19,058 nucleotides of DNA from Bacteroidetes bacterium UBA1947 (GCA_002336915.1 DDET01000025.1:26625-45682); one strand, 5' to 3'. Counted from the first letter of the stretch, positions 1 through 7,400 are shown. Translations and numbers: made by a program. The notes: generated by a model not told the origin, from the letters alone.

Positions 1-497
1 GATTCGCTGCCATCATAGGCCAATAAAATATTATCAGGGAAATCGCAGGCCTCGGGCAATATTAAAACCGGGCATTCAGAATGGCGCAATGTGATGTCCA
101 CATAGTCATCCGGTTCGCCATCCTGCGTATTCCGGTAGAACAGTTCGCTGCTTATGACCAATACATCAGCATACCGTGTTTCTCTTTTCAGCTGCGGCAT
201 TGCAAAATCGCCATAACATTTATGCACCCTGTATTCTATACCATTGCTTTCACAGAGCGCTTTAAAAACCCGGGTATTCTCGTCCAGTACCTCTTCGTCA
301 TATTCCTGCAGGAATGGTATCAAAGAGGGCATTTCAAGCATACCCTTACCTGTGAAACCATAAGCGCCGGGGTACACTATTTCCGGTAAGAAAATCCCAC
401 TCAGCAGCACCGGCCGCAGTTCATTCAGGCGTCGCACAAATTCAAATGCGCCTTTTGAAAAGTGATGTCCGTCAAAAGTGAGAATGACCTTATTCAT
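1..497 (-). CDS. Universal stress protein, tandem UspA-like (C-terminal part off the window)
   Basis: The frame is open from an ATG at 497 to the left edge, giving 165 residues without a stop. It begins MNKVILTFDGHHFSKGAFEF, the first strand and helix of a Usp fold (nucleotide-binding alpha/beta). The first domain ends near residue 150 with DVLVISSELF and then RHSECPVLILPE, the usual last strands of a Usp domain. A second domain starts at about residue 155 with NILLAYDGSES, so the full protein probably has two Usp domains and about 270 residues, as is common in Bacteroidota. Such proteins are cytoplasmic and tied to starvation or low-oxygen survival; the exact function here is inferred. The gene lies 78 bp downstream of the alcohol dehydrogenase on the same strand, with its own -7 box and an FNR-like palindrome upstream. 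Family assignment is from sequence resemblance only. Confidence 0.85.
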   Translation of the reverse strand, partial: MNKVILTFDGHHFSKGAFEFVRRLNELRPVLLSGIFLPEIVYPGAYGFTGKGMLEMPSLIPFLQEYDEEVLDENTRVFKALCESNGIEYRVHKCYGDFAMPQLKRETRYADVLVISSELFYRNTQDGEPDDYVDITLRHSECPVLILPEACDFPDNILLAYDGSE

Positions 498-513
498 GTA
501 CTGTATTTTGCCT

Positions 514-521
514 CAAAACTA
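514..521 (-). promoter_or_regulatory. Predicted -7 box TAGTTTTG for the universal stress gene
   Basis: On the minus strand this reads TAGTTTTG, an exact match to the Bacteroidota -7 element TAnnTTTG. Its downstream end is 16 bp before the usp ATG at 497. I see no TTG at the usual -33 spacing, which fits an activator-dependent promoter. The palindrome at 566-579 is centred 51.5 bp upstream of the box. Confidence 0.55.
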
Positions 522-565
522 GCAGTGAGGCTATGCAGTATGAATGACCATGAACATGGCAAAGC

Positions 566-579
566 ATGATCTTCATCAT
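566..579. promoter_or_regulatory. FNR/DNR-like palindrome ATGAT-N4-ATCAT (usp side)
   Basis: The sequence is ATGATCTTCATCAT, a perfect 5-4-5 palindrome that extends by one more C/G pair on each side. FNR and DNR sites have the consensus TTGAT-N4-ATCAA, so the TGAT-N4-ATCA core matches exactly and only the outermost bases differ. It overlaps the stop codon of the upstream alcohol dehydrogenase and is centred 51.5 bp upstream of the usp -7 box, which is about the position expected of a class-I activator. An identical palindrome with a different spacer occurs at 1651-1664. The bound protein is inferred to be of the Crp/Fnr family; no such gene is in the window. Confidence 0.6.
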
Positions 580-1592
580 GTTGCCGACCTTGCCATGGTA
601 AGCACCGCAGCACCCTTTATACTGCCTTTTCTCAGTGCTGCCAGTGCTTCGTTTGCCTGCTCCAGGGGGAAGAACTGAGTTTCTGTTATTATAGGCATCT
701 CACTCGCTATGACTAAAAATTCATTTGCATCTCTTCGCGTTAGGTTCGCTACCGTGCGTACACACCGCTCTCCCCATAGAATGCTATAGGGAAACGATGG
801 TATATCACTCATGTGGATACCCCCGCATACAACCGTGCGGCCTTTGTCTATATTTTTCAGTGCTTTGGGAACAAGATCACCCGCCGGCGCAAATATGATG
901 GCTGCATCGAGTACCTGCGGTGGCGTTGCAGATGAGTCTCCGGCCCATACCGCACCAAGCTTCCTTGCAAACTCCTGCCCTTTCGTATCGCCGTCCTTTG
1001 TGAATGCGTATACCGCTACGCCCTGTTGCCTCGCCACCTGCACCAGTATATGCGCAGCAGCGCCAAAGCCATATAAGCCCAGCTTTTTTACCTGCTCACC
1101 CTTCATTGTGTACGAACGATAACCGATGAGCCCCGCACAAAGCAAAGGGGCTTTCGAAAGGTCATTAAATATACCCGGGAGTGGAAAGCAATATGCTTCA
1201 TAGGCTACAGTATATTCTGCATATCCGCCATCAATAGTATAACCGGTAAAAAGCGCATTGTCGCACAAATTTTCTCTCCCCTCAAGGCAATATTTACACT
1301 TCCCGCAGGTATAGCCCAGCCATGGGATGCCTACTAGCTGCCCTTCGCTTAGAGTTACTGCACCTGCCCCCCGCTTCACAACCGTACCTATTATTTCATG
1401 GCCGGGTATGATCGGGTATTTGATGCCGGGCAATTCACGGTCCATGATGTGAAGGTCTGTCCTGCAGATACCACAGGCATGTATTTTCACCAATACCTGC
1501 CCCTCGCCGGGCCGGGGCACCGGTAACTCTTTATACCTGAGCGTATTGCTACCCGCTTCAAGTACCATAGCGTTCATTGTATCTGGTATCAT
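576..1592 (-). CDS. Zinc-dependent alcohol dehydrogenase (cinnamyl-alcohol-dehydrogenase-like MDR)
   Basis: This is a medium-chain dehydrogenase that would interconvert alcohols and aldehydes with NAD(P)H. Numbering from the ATG at 1592 (338 residues, normal for the family), Cys43 in CGICRTDLH and His65-Glu66 in PGHE match catalytic-zinc positions, with a third likely ligand in PLLCAG. Cys96, Cys99, Cys102 and Cys110 form the structural-zinc lobe. The Rossmann turn is LYGFGAAAH, and a GGGYAEY-like IDGGYAEY segment is present. The frame is open up to 1664, but that extension is hydrophobic, unlike the family, and crosses the predicted promoter. I prefer MIPDTMNAMV at 1592; 1577 is also possible. 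It is divergent from ppsA and upstream of usp on the same strand. With ppsA and usp it resembles sets known to be under low-oxygen (ANR/DNR-type) control. The substrate cannot be told. Confidence 0.9.
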   Translation of the reverse strand: MIPDTMNAMVLEAGSNTLRYKELPVPRPGEGQVLVKIHACGICRTDLHIMDRELPGIKYPIIPGHEIIGTVVKRGAGAVTLSEGQLVGIPWLGYTCGKCKYCLEGRENLCDNALFTGYTIDGGYAEYTVAYEAYCFPLPGIFNDLSKAPLLCAGLIGYRSYTMKGEQVKKLGLYGFGAAAHILVQVARQQGVAVYAFTKDGDTKGQEFARKLGAVWAGDSSATPPQVLDAAIIFAPAGDLVPKALKNIDKGRTVVCGGIHMSDIPSFPYSILWGERCVRTVANLTRRDANEFLVIASEMPIITETQFFPLEQANEALAALRKGSIKGAAVLTMARSAT

Positions 1593-1620
1593 GGCTCTTA
1601 AAATGCTCCTGTTGATCCGC

Positions 1621-1628
1621 CAAACGTA
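1621..1628 (-). promoter_or_regulatory. Predicted -7 box TACGTTTG for the alcohol dehydrogenase
   Basis: On the minus strand this reads TACGTTTG, an exact TAnnTTTG match 28 bp upstream of the ATG at 1592. No TTG stands at the usual -33 distance. Instead the palindrome at 1651-1664 is centred 29.5 bp upstream of the box. That puts it near -42 from the likely transcription start, the class-II activator position. Confidence 0.55.
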
Positions 1629-1650
1629 TTGTGCTATATAAAGGTATTTA

Positions 1651-1664
1651 ATGATTTGCATCAT
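1651..1664. promoter_or_regulatory. FNR/DNR-like palindrome ATGAT-N4-ATCAT (adh/ppsA divergent site)
   Basis: The sequence is ATGATTTGCATCAT, with the same half-sites as the palindrome at 566-579 and a different 4-base spacer. It lies in the 148-bp region between the divergent adh and ppsA genes. Relative to the adh -7 box it is at 29.5 bp (class-II-like). Relative to the ppsA box at 1709 it is at 51.5 bp, exactly the distance seen at usp. One dimer could therefore serve both directions. Factor identity is inferred. Confidence 0.65.
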
Positions 1665-1708
1665 ACCACAGCCTGACTTGAGTCATTGCTGCATCCACCT
1701 CTGTGATC

Positions 1709-1716
1709 CAATTTTG
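1709..1716 (+). promoter_or_regulatory. Predicted -7 box CAATTTTG for ppsA
   Basis: CAATTTTG matches five of the six fixed positions of TAnnTTTG (C in place of the first T). It ends 24 bp before the ppsA ATG. It is supported mainly by spacing: its upstream end is 51.5 bp from the centre of the palindrome at 1651-1664, identical to the usp arrangement. Confidence 0.45.
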
Positions 1717-1740
1717 TTGGGCTATTTATTAAAGAGAATT

Positions 1741-4131
1741 ATGGCAGAGTATATCAAAAAATTCGGCGAAACAGGCATTAAAGACCTGCCCACGGTAGGG
1801 GGCAAAAACGCATCCTTAGGCGAGATGATCGGTCATCTTTCTGCCGAAGGCATTAGAGTACCCGGTGGTTTCGCTATTACCGCCGATGCCTACAGGTTCT
1901 TTATTGAACACAACAATTTATCGGGGCCTATCGGGCAATTGCTTGCAGACCTGGACAAACAGAATTTCTCAAACCTGAAGGAAACTGGCCTGGCACTGAG
2001 GCAACTGGTACTAAATGCGAGTTTGCCTTCCGGGCTTCAGGCCTCTATTTCAAATGCATACGATGAGCTTTGCGGAAAGAACGGTGCCGAGGTAGCGGTG
2101 AGAAGCAGCGCAACATCCGAAGACCTGCCCGAAGCAAGCTTCGCCGGGCAACACGAATCATACCTTGACGTACTGGGACATGAAGATCTCCTGGCTGCGG
2201 TACAAAAATGCTATGCATCCATATTTACCGATCGCGCGATAAAATACAGGGAGGATAAAGGCTTTCCGCACGAGAAGGTCTTCCTCTCAGTTGGCGTGCA
2301 GTTGATGGTGCGTGCCGATAAAGGCTGTGCCGGTGTAGGTTTTACGCTGGAGCCCGAATCAGGATTTAGGGATATTGTACACCTTTCAGGTGCCTGGGGC
2401 CTCGGCGAGAACGTGGTACAGGGCACTGTCACCCCCGATGAGTTCCTTGTATTCAAGCCTACCCTCCGGCAGGGCAAAAAAGCCATCGTCCAAAAGAAGA
2501 TCGGCGCTAAGGAAAAAATGATGGTCTATCAAAAAGGGTCCGGTGGCACTGCAACAGTTGTGAACATCGAAACACCTGCTGAAATGCGTGCGCAATTCGT
2601 GCTTAATGATAATGAGATAACAACATTGGCTAAATGGGCACTGATCATAGAAGACCATTACCAAAAGCCAATGGATATTGAATGGGCAAAAGACGGACCT
2701 ACCGGCGAACTGTACATTCTGCAGGCCAGGCCCGAAACTGTCCACTCACAAATAAAAACCACGCAGCTAACAGAGTACCGCCTTTCAGAAAAAGGCAAGG
2801 TCATCGCAAGCGGAAATGCTGTAGGAAGCAAGATCGTCTCAGGCATCGCCCGCGTCCTGAATTCACCCGGGGAATCAGGCAAGATACAAGCCGGTGATAT
2901 TGTGGTTACCGAGCTTACGAGTCCTGACTGGGACCCTATTTTGAAAAAAGCAGGGGCAATTGTTACCGATAAAGGTGGCCGTACCAGCCATGCATCTATT
3001 ATCGCCAGGGAACTGGGGGTACCTGCCGTGGTAGGTACAGGCAATGCCACAGCAACTATTAAAGATGGGCAGCTTATTACGGTTAGCTGCGCCGAAGGAA
3101 AGAACGGGCTGGTTTATGAGGGCAAATTAAGCTGGAATGAAACTAACCTCGATTTCAGTAAAGTAACAATGCCGCAGCATACACAAGCCATGATGATCAT
3201 CGCCGATCCCGGCAAAGCATTCAAGCTGTCCTTTTACCCAAACGATGGCGTAGGCCTTTTGCGCATGGAGTTTATCATCAACAATGCTATACAGATACAT
3301 CCAATGGCATTGGTGAAATTCAATGAGCTTAAAGATGAAAAAGCGAAACGGGAAATAAGCGAACTTACCGGTGGCTACACAGATAAGAAGCAGTTTTTTA
3401 TTGATAAGCTTGCTCTGGGCGTTGCTACCATCGCAGCTGCATTTTATCCAAAAGATGTTATCGTTCGCATGAGCGATTTCAAAAGCAACGAATATGCTGA
3501 CCTGCTGGGCGGCAAAGAATTTGAACCGGATGAAGAAAACCCTATGATAGGTTTCAGGGGTGCCTCAAGATATTATAACCCGCTTTACAAGGAAGGCTTC
3601 AGGCTGGAATGTGAGGCGATGAAGCTTGTAAGGGATGAGATGGGCTTTACAAATGTAAAGCTGATGATACCCTTCTGCCGCACAGTAGAAGAAGGAGAAA
3701 AAGTCGTAGGCCTAATGAAAGAACATGGCCTGGAGCGGGGAGAGAATGAGCTTGAGATATATGTGATGGCAGAGATACCCAGCAACGTATTACAGGCCGA
3801 TGAGTTTGCCCAGGTATTTGACGGCTTCTCCATCGGCTCAAACGACCTTACCCAACTTACCCTTGGCATTGACAGGGATTCCGCGCTTATAGCAGATCTC
3901 TTCAGCGAAAAAAATGCCTCCGTAAAAACATTGATATCAATGGTCATTGCAAAAGCAAATGCACACCATAAAAAGATAGGCTTATGCGGGCAGGCGCCCA
4001 GCGATATGCCTGACTTTGCGCAATTCCTGGTTGAGCAGGGGATCGGGAGTATATCCTTCAACCCCGATGCCTTACTGAAAGGCATCGTAAACATTTGCAA
4101 AGCAGAACAAAACATAAACATAACCGTATAA
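1741..4131 (+). CDS. ppsA: Phosphoenolpyruvate synthase
   Basis: PpsA makes PEP from pyruvate and ATP, releasing AMP and phosphate, for gluconeogenesis. The 796-residue product is close to the E. coli length of about 790. An N-terminal PPDK-type ATP-binding domain begins KKFGETGIKDLPTVGGKNAS and includes EVAVRSSATSEDLPEASFAG. The swivelling phosphohistidine domain carries GGRTSHASI with the catalytic His at residue 417. The C-terminal PEP-utilising barrel includes GFRGASRY, SIGSNDLTQLTLG and the proton-donating Cys749 in GLCGQAPSD, so all key residues are present. The upstream extension of the frame to 1651 crosses the predicted promoter and palindrome, so the ATG at 1741 is chosen. It is followed after 10 bp by the SDR gene, making an operon with it and the Nramp-like gene. 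Control by an FNR-like factor is inferred from the upstream site. Confidence 0.96.
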   Translation: MAEYIKKFGETGIKDLPTVGGKNASLGEMIGHLSAEGIRVPGGFAITADAYRFFIEHNNLSGPIGQLLADLDKQNFSNLKETGLALRQLVLNASLPSGLQASISNAYDELCGKNGAEVAVRSSATSEDLPEASFAGQHESYLDVLGHEDLLAAVQKCYASIFTDRAIKYREDKGFPHEKVFLSVGVQLMVRADKGCAGVGFTLEPESGFRDIVHLSGAWGLGENVVQGTVTPDEFLVFKPTLRQGKKAIVQKKIGAKEKMMVYQKGSGGTATVVNIETPAEMRAQFVLNDNEITTLAKWALIIEDHYQKPMDIEWAKDGPTGELYILQARPETVHSQIKTTQLTEYRLSEKGKVIASGNAVGSKIVSGIARVLNSPGESGKIQAGDIVVTELTSPDWDPILKKAGAIVTDKGGRTSHASIIARELGVPAVVGTGNATATIKDGQLITVSCAEGKNGLVYEGKLSWNETNLDFSKVTMPQHTQAMMIIADPGKAFKLSFYPNDGVGLLRMEFIINNAIQIHPMALVKFNELKDEKAKREISELTGGYTDKKQFFIDKLALGVATIAAAFYPKDVIVRMSDFKSNEYADLLGGKEFEPDEENPMIGFRGASRYYNPLYKEGFRLECEAMKLVRDEMGFTNVKLMIPFCRTVEEGEKVVGLMKEHGLERGENELEIYVMAEIPSNVLQADEFAQVFDGFSIGSNDLTQLTLGIDRDSALIADLFSEKNASVKTLISMVIAKANAHHKKIGLCGQAPSDMPDFAQFLVEQGIGSISFNPDALLKGIVNICKAEQNINITV

Positions 4132-4141
4132 AAAAACACAC

Positions 4142-4894
4142 ATGAACAGGTTAAAAGACAAAGTTGCCATTATTACCGGCGCGGCAGGCGGAATGGGCGC
4201 AGCAGAGGCTAAATTATTTGCACAGGAAGGTGCCCGCGTGCTGGCCACCGATATACAGGAAGATAAACTGAAAACATGGGTGGAAGAAGCCAAAAAAGAA
4301 GGCTTAACCATAGACTGGGCAGTACATGATGTAACATCAAGAGAGTCCTGGCAGAAAGTAGTGGACAAAGCAATAGGGCTCTATGGCCGTATTAATATCC
4401 TGGTGAACAACGCAGGCGTTTACCCACCCGGCGCTACCCTTGAGAACACGCCACAGGAATTATGGGATAAAATAATTGCCATCAATCTTACCGGCCCCTT
4501 TATTGGCATGCAGCTATGCATACCGCATATGAAGGCTGCCGGCAGTGGTTCAGTTGTCAATATATCATCCATAGCCGGTATGGTAGGCGGCAACGGCGCT
4601 GCTTACACAGCCTCAAAAGGAGGATTGAGACTGCTGACAAAAGATAGCGCAGTAGAATTCGCCAAAGACAACATCCGTGTCAACTCGATACACCCCGGCG
4701 GTGTGTTAACACCTATGACCGATTTCATAAGTACAATGGAAGGGGCTGATGAAATGTTGAAAAATATGTGCCCAATGCAGCGAATAGGCCAGTCGATAGA
4801 AATAGCTAACGGTGCCCTTTACCTTGCCTCCGATGAATCAACTTACACAACAGGTGCAGAACTGGTGATAGACGGGGGCCTGATAGCCCGCTAA
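4142..4894 (+). CDS. SDR-family NAD(P)-dependent oxidoreductase
   Basis: This is a classical short-chain dehydrogenase of 250 residues, the usual length. It has the cofactor-binding turn TGAAGGMG at residues 12-19, the NNAG motif in VLVNNAGVYPP, the catalytic triad Ser142 (NISSIAG), Tyr155 and Lys159 (YTASK), and IHPGGVLTPM after the last core strand. The C-terminus GAELVIDGG is typical of glucose 1-dehydrogenase-like and 3-oxoacyl-reductase-like members. Asp at the end of the second strand (ATDIQ) suggests preference for NAD(H). The substrate is unknown; family members act on sugars, steroids or acyl chains. It starts 10 bp after ppsA and ends 63 bp before the Nramp-like gene, so one transcript is likely. 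It may be a second redox enzyme of the low-oxygen set; that is inference. Confidence 0.92.
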   Translation: MNRLKDKVAIITGAAGGMGAAEAKLFAQEGARVLATDIQEDKLKTWVEEAKKEGLTIDWAVHDVTSRESWQKVVDKAIGLYGRINILVNNAGVYPPGATLENTPQELWDKIIAINLTGPFIGMQLCIPHMKAAGSGSVVNISSIAGMVGGNGAAYTASKGGLRLLTKDSAVEFAKDNIRVNSIHPGGVLTPMTDFISTMEGADEMLKNMCPMQRIGQSIEIANGALYLASDESTYTTGAELVIDGGLIAR

Positions 4895-4957
4895 TACAGG
4901 CAATACTGAAAATTGGTACTTTTATTATAGCACCAAGCATCGATCACAAGAAAATCC

Positions 4958-6223
4958 ATGAACAAGGCCACGAAATTTTCGGCAAAAATAAAGGATGTGT
5001 TGAGGATCCTGGGGCCGGGCCTTATCACTGGTGCCAGCGATGACGACCCCTCCGGCATAGCCACATATTCGCAGGCAGGTGCAAAATTTGGCTTTGCCAC
5101 GCTATGGACGGCACTTGTCACTTTCCCATTGATGGCAGCCATACAGGGCATGTGCGCCCGTATAGGTCTTGTTACTTCCAAAGGACTTACCGTAACATTA
5201 AGGGAGCACTATCCCCGGCCGGTGCTTTACCTCATGCTGCTGTTCAGCTTCCCGGCCATTACCCTGAATATCGGTGCAGATATACAAGGCATGGGCGCTG
5301 TTGCGCATATGCTCTTCCCGCGTGTCCATGCGGACTTCTTTTGCCTGGGCTTTACAGCTGTGCTCATGTTCACGATCATTCAATTCCCCTACCAAAAAAT
5401 AGCAAGAATTTTAAAATGGCTTTGCCTTTCCTTACTGCTTTACCTCTTTGTACCATTCATGGTGAAGCAGGACTGGGCCCTGGTCGCAAAAAGCACTTTT
5501 ATCCCAACCATCCATTTCGATAGAGATTTTTTCTCCCTGCTCGTAGGTATACTAGGCACCACCATCTCACCCTACCTGTTCTTTTGGCAAACCACAATGG
5601 AAGCGGAAGACATGGCGCACAGCAAAAAAAATATCATAGTGGACAAACAAATACTTGACGACATGAAAAAGGATGTGAATATTGGTATGTTCTTATCCAA
5701 TGTCGTAATGTTTTTCATTATTCTCACCGCGGGTAGTGTCCTGTTTGCGTCCGGCATCACACACATAGATACTGTCGACCAGGCAGCAAAGGCATTGGAA
5801 CCGCTGGCAGGAAAATATGCTTACCTCTCATTTGCCACCGGGGTTATTGGTACCGGGCTCCTGGCCATTCCCGTGCTCGCAGGCTCCCAGGCCTATATGC
5901 TTGCCGAAACCTTTGGCTGGAAAGCCGGCCTGGATAAAAAATTCCCGCAAGCCAAAGCTTTTTACATCTCGATCATTATTTCGCTGCTCTTGGGCTTGAT
6001 GCTCAACTATATTGGCATAAGCCCAATAAAAGCCCTGGTTTACACAGCCATTTTATACGGCCTTACTGCACCGGTATTGGTAGCGATAATCATCCATATC
6101 GGCAATAATAAGAAGATCATGAAGGATAAAACCAATTCGAAACTTTCAAACATTCTTGGCTTCATTACTCTGTCATTGATGACCGCTGCTGCAGTTGCCC
6201 TCTTATATTTTCAATTCACTTAG
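4958..6223 (+). CDS. Nramp-like divalent metal transporter with altered metal-site motifs
   Basis: This inner-membrane protein of 421 residues has about eleven hydrophobic segments and starts with the Nramp TM1 signature GPGLITGASDDDPSG. In canonical Mn/Fe transporters TM1 reads DPGN and TM6 has the metal-binding Met of MPH. Here TM1 reads Asp30-Pro31-Ser32-Gly33, and TM6 reads T201-T202-I203-S204-P205-Y206, so the TM6 methionine and histidine are missing. Nramp relatives with such changes are known and include magnesium transporters, so Mn/Fe transport should not be assumed. It follows the SDR gene by 63 bp on the same strand and ends 10 bp before the convergent cupin gene. A metal link to PpsA, which needs Mg2+, is conceivable but speculative. 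The fold assignment is firm; the substrate is not. Confidence 0.88.
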   Translation: MNKATKFSAKIKDVLRILGPGLITGASDDDPSGIATYSQAGAKFGFATLWTALVTFPLMAAIQGMCARIGLVTSKGLTVTLREHYPRPVLYLMLLFSFPAITLNIGADIQGMGAVAHMLFPRVHADFFCLGFTAVLMFTIIQFPYQKIARILKWLCLSLLLYLFVPFMVKQDWALVAKSTFIPTIHFDRDFFSLLVGILGTTISPYLFFWQTTMEAEDMAHSKKNIIVDKQILDDMKKDVNIGMFLSNVVMFFIILTAGSVLFASGITHIDTVDQAAKALEPLAGKYAYLSFATGVIGTGLLAIPVLAGSQAYMLAETFGWKAGLDKKFPQAKAFYISIIISLLLGLMLNYIGISPIKALVYTAILYGLTAPVLVAIIIHIGNNKKIMKDKTNSKLSNILGFITLSLMTAAAVALLYFQFT

Positions 6224-6233
6224 TGGCATGTCA

Positions 6234-6599
6234 TCACTCATAACCACTTTTAATGATCGTTAAGATCATTTTAAAGCGCCCTGCCGGGTTTATATGATTT
6301 GCCGCATGTGCCGGTATGATAATGCCCATACCTGTCTGTAGTAAGTTGACCTTTTTATCAATAACTATCTCCGCCGTGCCCTCTATGATCTGCGCAAACG
6401 TATCGAATGGAGATGTTTTCTCGGTCAATCCTTCCCCGCTGTCGAAGGACATCACACTTATATTTCCGGTCGATTTTTTAATAATGGTCTTGATCACTAC
6501 GGCATTGGGTACGTATTCTATGATCTCTACTACTATATGCGATTTCCCTTTTTCCAGTTCCGGGCTGCCCGTATACTCACTTTTATCTTTGGTATCCAT
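6234..6599 (-). CDS. Small cupin-domain protein
   Basis: The 121-residue protein has a hydrophilic N-terminus of about 40 residues and then a single cupin barrel. The first cupin motif region reads GEGLTEKTSPFDTFAQIIEG, where the usual HxH metal ligands are absent (Thr/Ser/Asp stand there). The second motif region reads GMGIIIPAHAANHI and keeps the Pro and a His. It may therefore bind metal weakly or not at all, and could be a small-molecule sensor or structural cupin rather than an enzyme. It is convergent with the Nramp-like gene and follows the AraC-type regulator on the same strand after 178 bp. No -7 box was found upstream. Function unknown. Confidence 0.8.
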   Translation of the reverse strand: MDTKDKSEYTGSPELEKGKSHIVVEIIEYVPNAVVIKTIIKKSTGNISVMSFDSGEGLTEKTSPFDTFAQIIEGTAEIVIDKKVNLLQTGMGIIIPAHAANHINPAGRFKMILTIIKSGYE

Positions 6600-6777
6600 G
6601 ACTTTCTAAGTTTTATTGTTATTGATACGATACACAGCAATATCCGCTGCCAACGGCAGCTTAAAACAGGTATTCTATATTATTGTTTTATGAAAAATAT
6701 CAGAGAAGGCTCTGTCCTAAAGGTGCAACAATTTTTCGAAGAAAATCTTATATAGCTCTGCAATTAAATTTCATCAT
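6600..6777. other. Intergenic region between regulator and cupin genes
   Basis: This 178-bp AT-rich stretch holds no convincing gene. It contains a small perfect hairpin at 6646-6660 (GCTGCC-AAC-GGCAGC) without a U-tract on the minus-strand side. An imperfect FNR-like match, ATGAA-AAAT-ATCAG, lies at 6690-6703. I see no TAnnTTTG box for the cupin gene. Confidence 0.4.
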
Positions 6778-7338
6778 TTACATGTCTTCCAGCATTGACC
6801 GCCTTTTATCCTTGAGCTGCTTAAAATGCGAAGGGGTCAGTCCCGTCACTTTCTTGAACTGGGTAGATAGATGCGCAACGCTGCTGTAGTGCATCAGGTA
6901 CGCTATTTCCGTCAGGGTAAGCTCGTTGTACACTAAAAGTTCTTTTACACGTTCTATTTTATGCGTGATAATGAATTTCTCAATGGTCGTACCTTGCACT
7001 TCTGAGAATAGATTAGCAAGGTAAGTGTAATCATGGTTCAGCCTCTCAGCCAAATATTCAGAAAAGTTTATGGTCAGGGGTTGTTCTGTATAGTGCACCA
7101 TTTCGATGATCACATTTTTTATCTTCTGGATCAGCACACTTTTCTTGTCGTCCATCACTTCCAGTCCAGACCGAAATAGGGCCGACTTGATCCTATCGTA
7201 CTGTTCGGCCGAGATATCTTCAACAATATCAGCCTCGCCCAATTCCACAGTAGTATAGTGCAGGCCCAGTTTTGTCAACTCGTCCTTCACTACCATCTTG
7301 CAACGGATGCATACCATATTTTTAATGTACAGCTTCAA
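6778..7338 (-). CDS. AraC-family regulator with N-terminal HMA-like CxxC domain
   Basis: A cytoplasmic DNA-binding regulator of 186 residues. Residues 1-65 begin KLYIKNMVCIRC, a first strand followed by Cys10-x-x-Cys13, in a pattern that resembles heavy-metal-associated (ferredoxin-like) domains. From about residue 85 a helix-turn-helix AraC domain follows, with IERVKELLVYNELTLTEIAYL and FKKVTGLTPSHFKQLK, the two HTH units. The start is a TTG at 7338, giving MKLYIKNM, a beginning I recall for this regulator type in Bacteroidota. A longer TTG start at 7395 would lie inside the predicted -7 box, and the ATG at 7317 would cut off the first strand. It is divergent from the small gene at 7525. The ligand is unknown; the CxxC suggests metal or redox sensing (inference). 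Confidence 0.88.
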   Translation of the reverse strand: MKLYIKNMVCIRCKMVVKDELTKLGLHYTTVELGEADIVEDISAEQYDRIKSALFRSGLEVMDDKKSVLIQKIKNVIIEMVHYTEQPLTINFSEYLAERLNHDYTYLANLFSEVQGTTIEKFIITHKIERVKELLVYNELTLTEIAYLMHYSSVAHLSTQFKKVTGLTPSHFKQLKDKRRSMLEDM

Positions 7339-7392
7339 TGGATTTATCTTTTTGGTCGTCTCCGGAAAGGAGGCTGGGGGCAAGCATCTACT

Positions 7393-7400
7393 CAAAGGTA
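7393..7400 (-). promoter_or_regulatory. Predicted -7 box TACCTTTG for the AraC-type regulator
   Basis: On the minus strand this reads TACCTTTG, an exact TAnnTTTG match 54 bp upstream of the TTG start at 7338. A TTG (plus-strand CAA at 7415) lies 14 bp further upstream, shorter than the usual spacing. The match helps rule out translation from 7395. Confidence 0.45.

Noticed and set aside
1651..1740. Longer PpsA start at 1651
   Set aside because: The extension overlaps the palindrome and predicted promoter and has no family similarity; the ATG at 1741 gives the normal N-terminus.
2386..3050. Long antisense open frames inside ppsA
   Set aside because: They are shadows of the ppsA frame, which has complete family motifs; the antisense products show no recognisable features.
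6252..6270. AATGATC-GTTAA-GATCATT hairpin as terminator of the ppsA operon
   Set aside because: It lies inside the cupin coding sequence (codons for MILTII), the stem is short and AT-rich, and the T-run is weak. A role cannot be excluded but is not supported.
6646..6660. Perfect 6-bp stem GCTGCC/GGCAGC as a terminator
   Set aside because: No U-tract follows on the minus strand, where the regulator gene would need one, and no plus-strand gene ends nearby.
6690..6703. ATGAA-AAAT-ATCAG as a third FNR-like site for the cupin gene
   Set aside because: Only eight of ten half-site bases match and no TAnnTTTG box lies at 29.5 or 51.5 bp on the cupin side.
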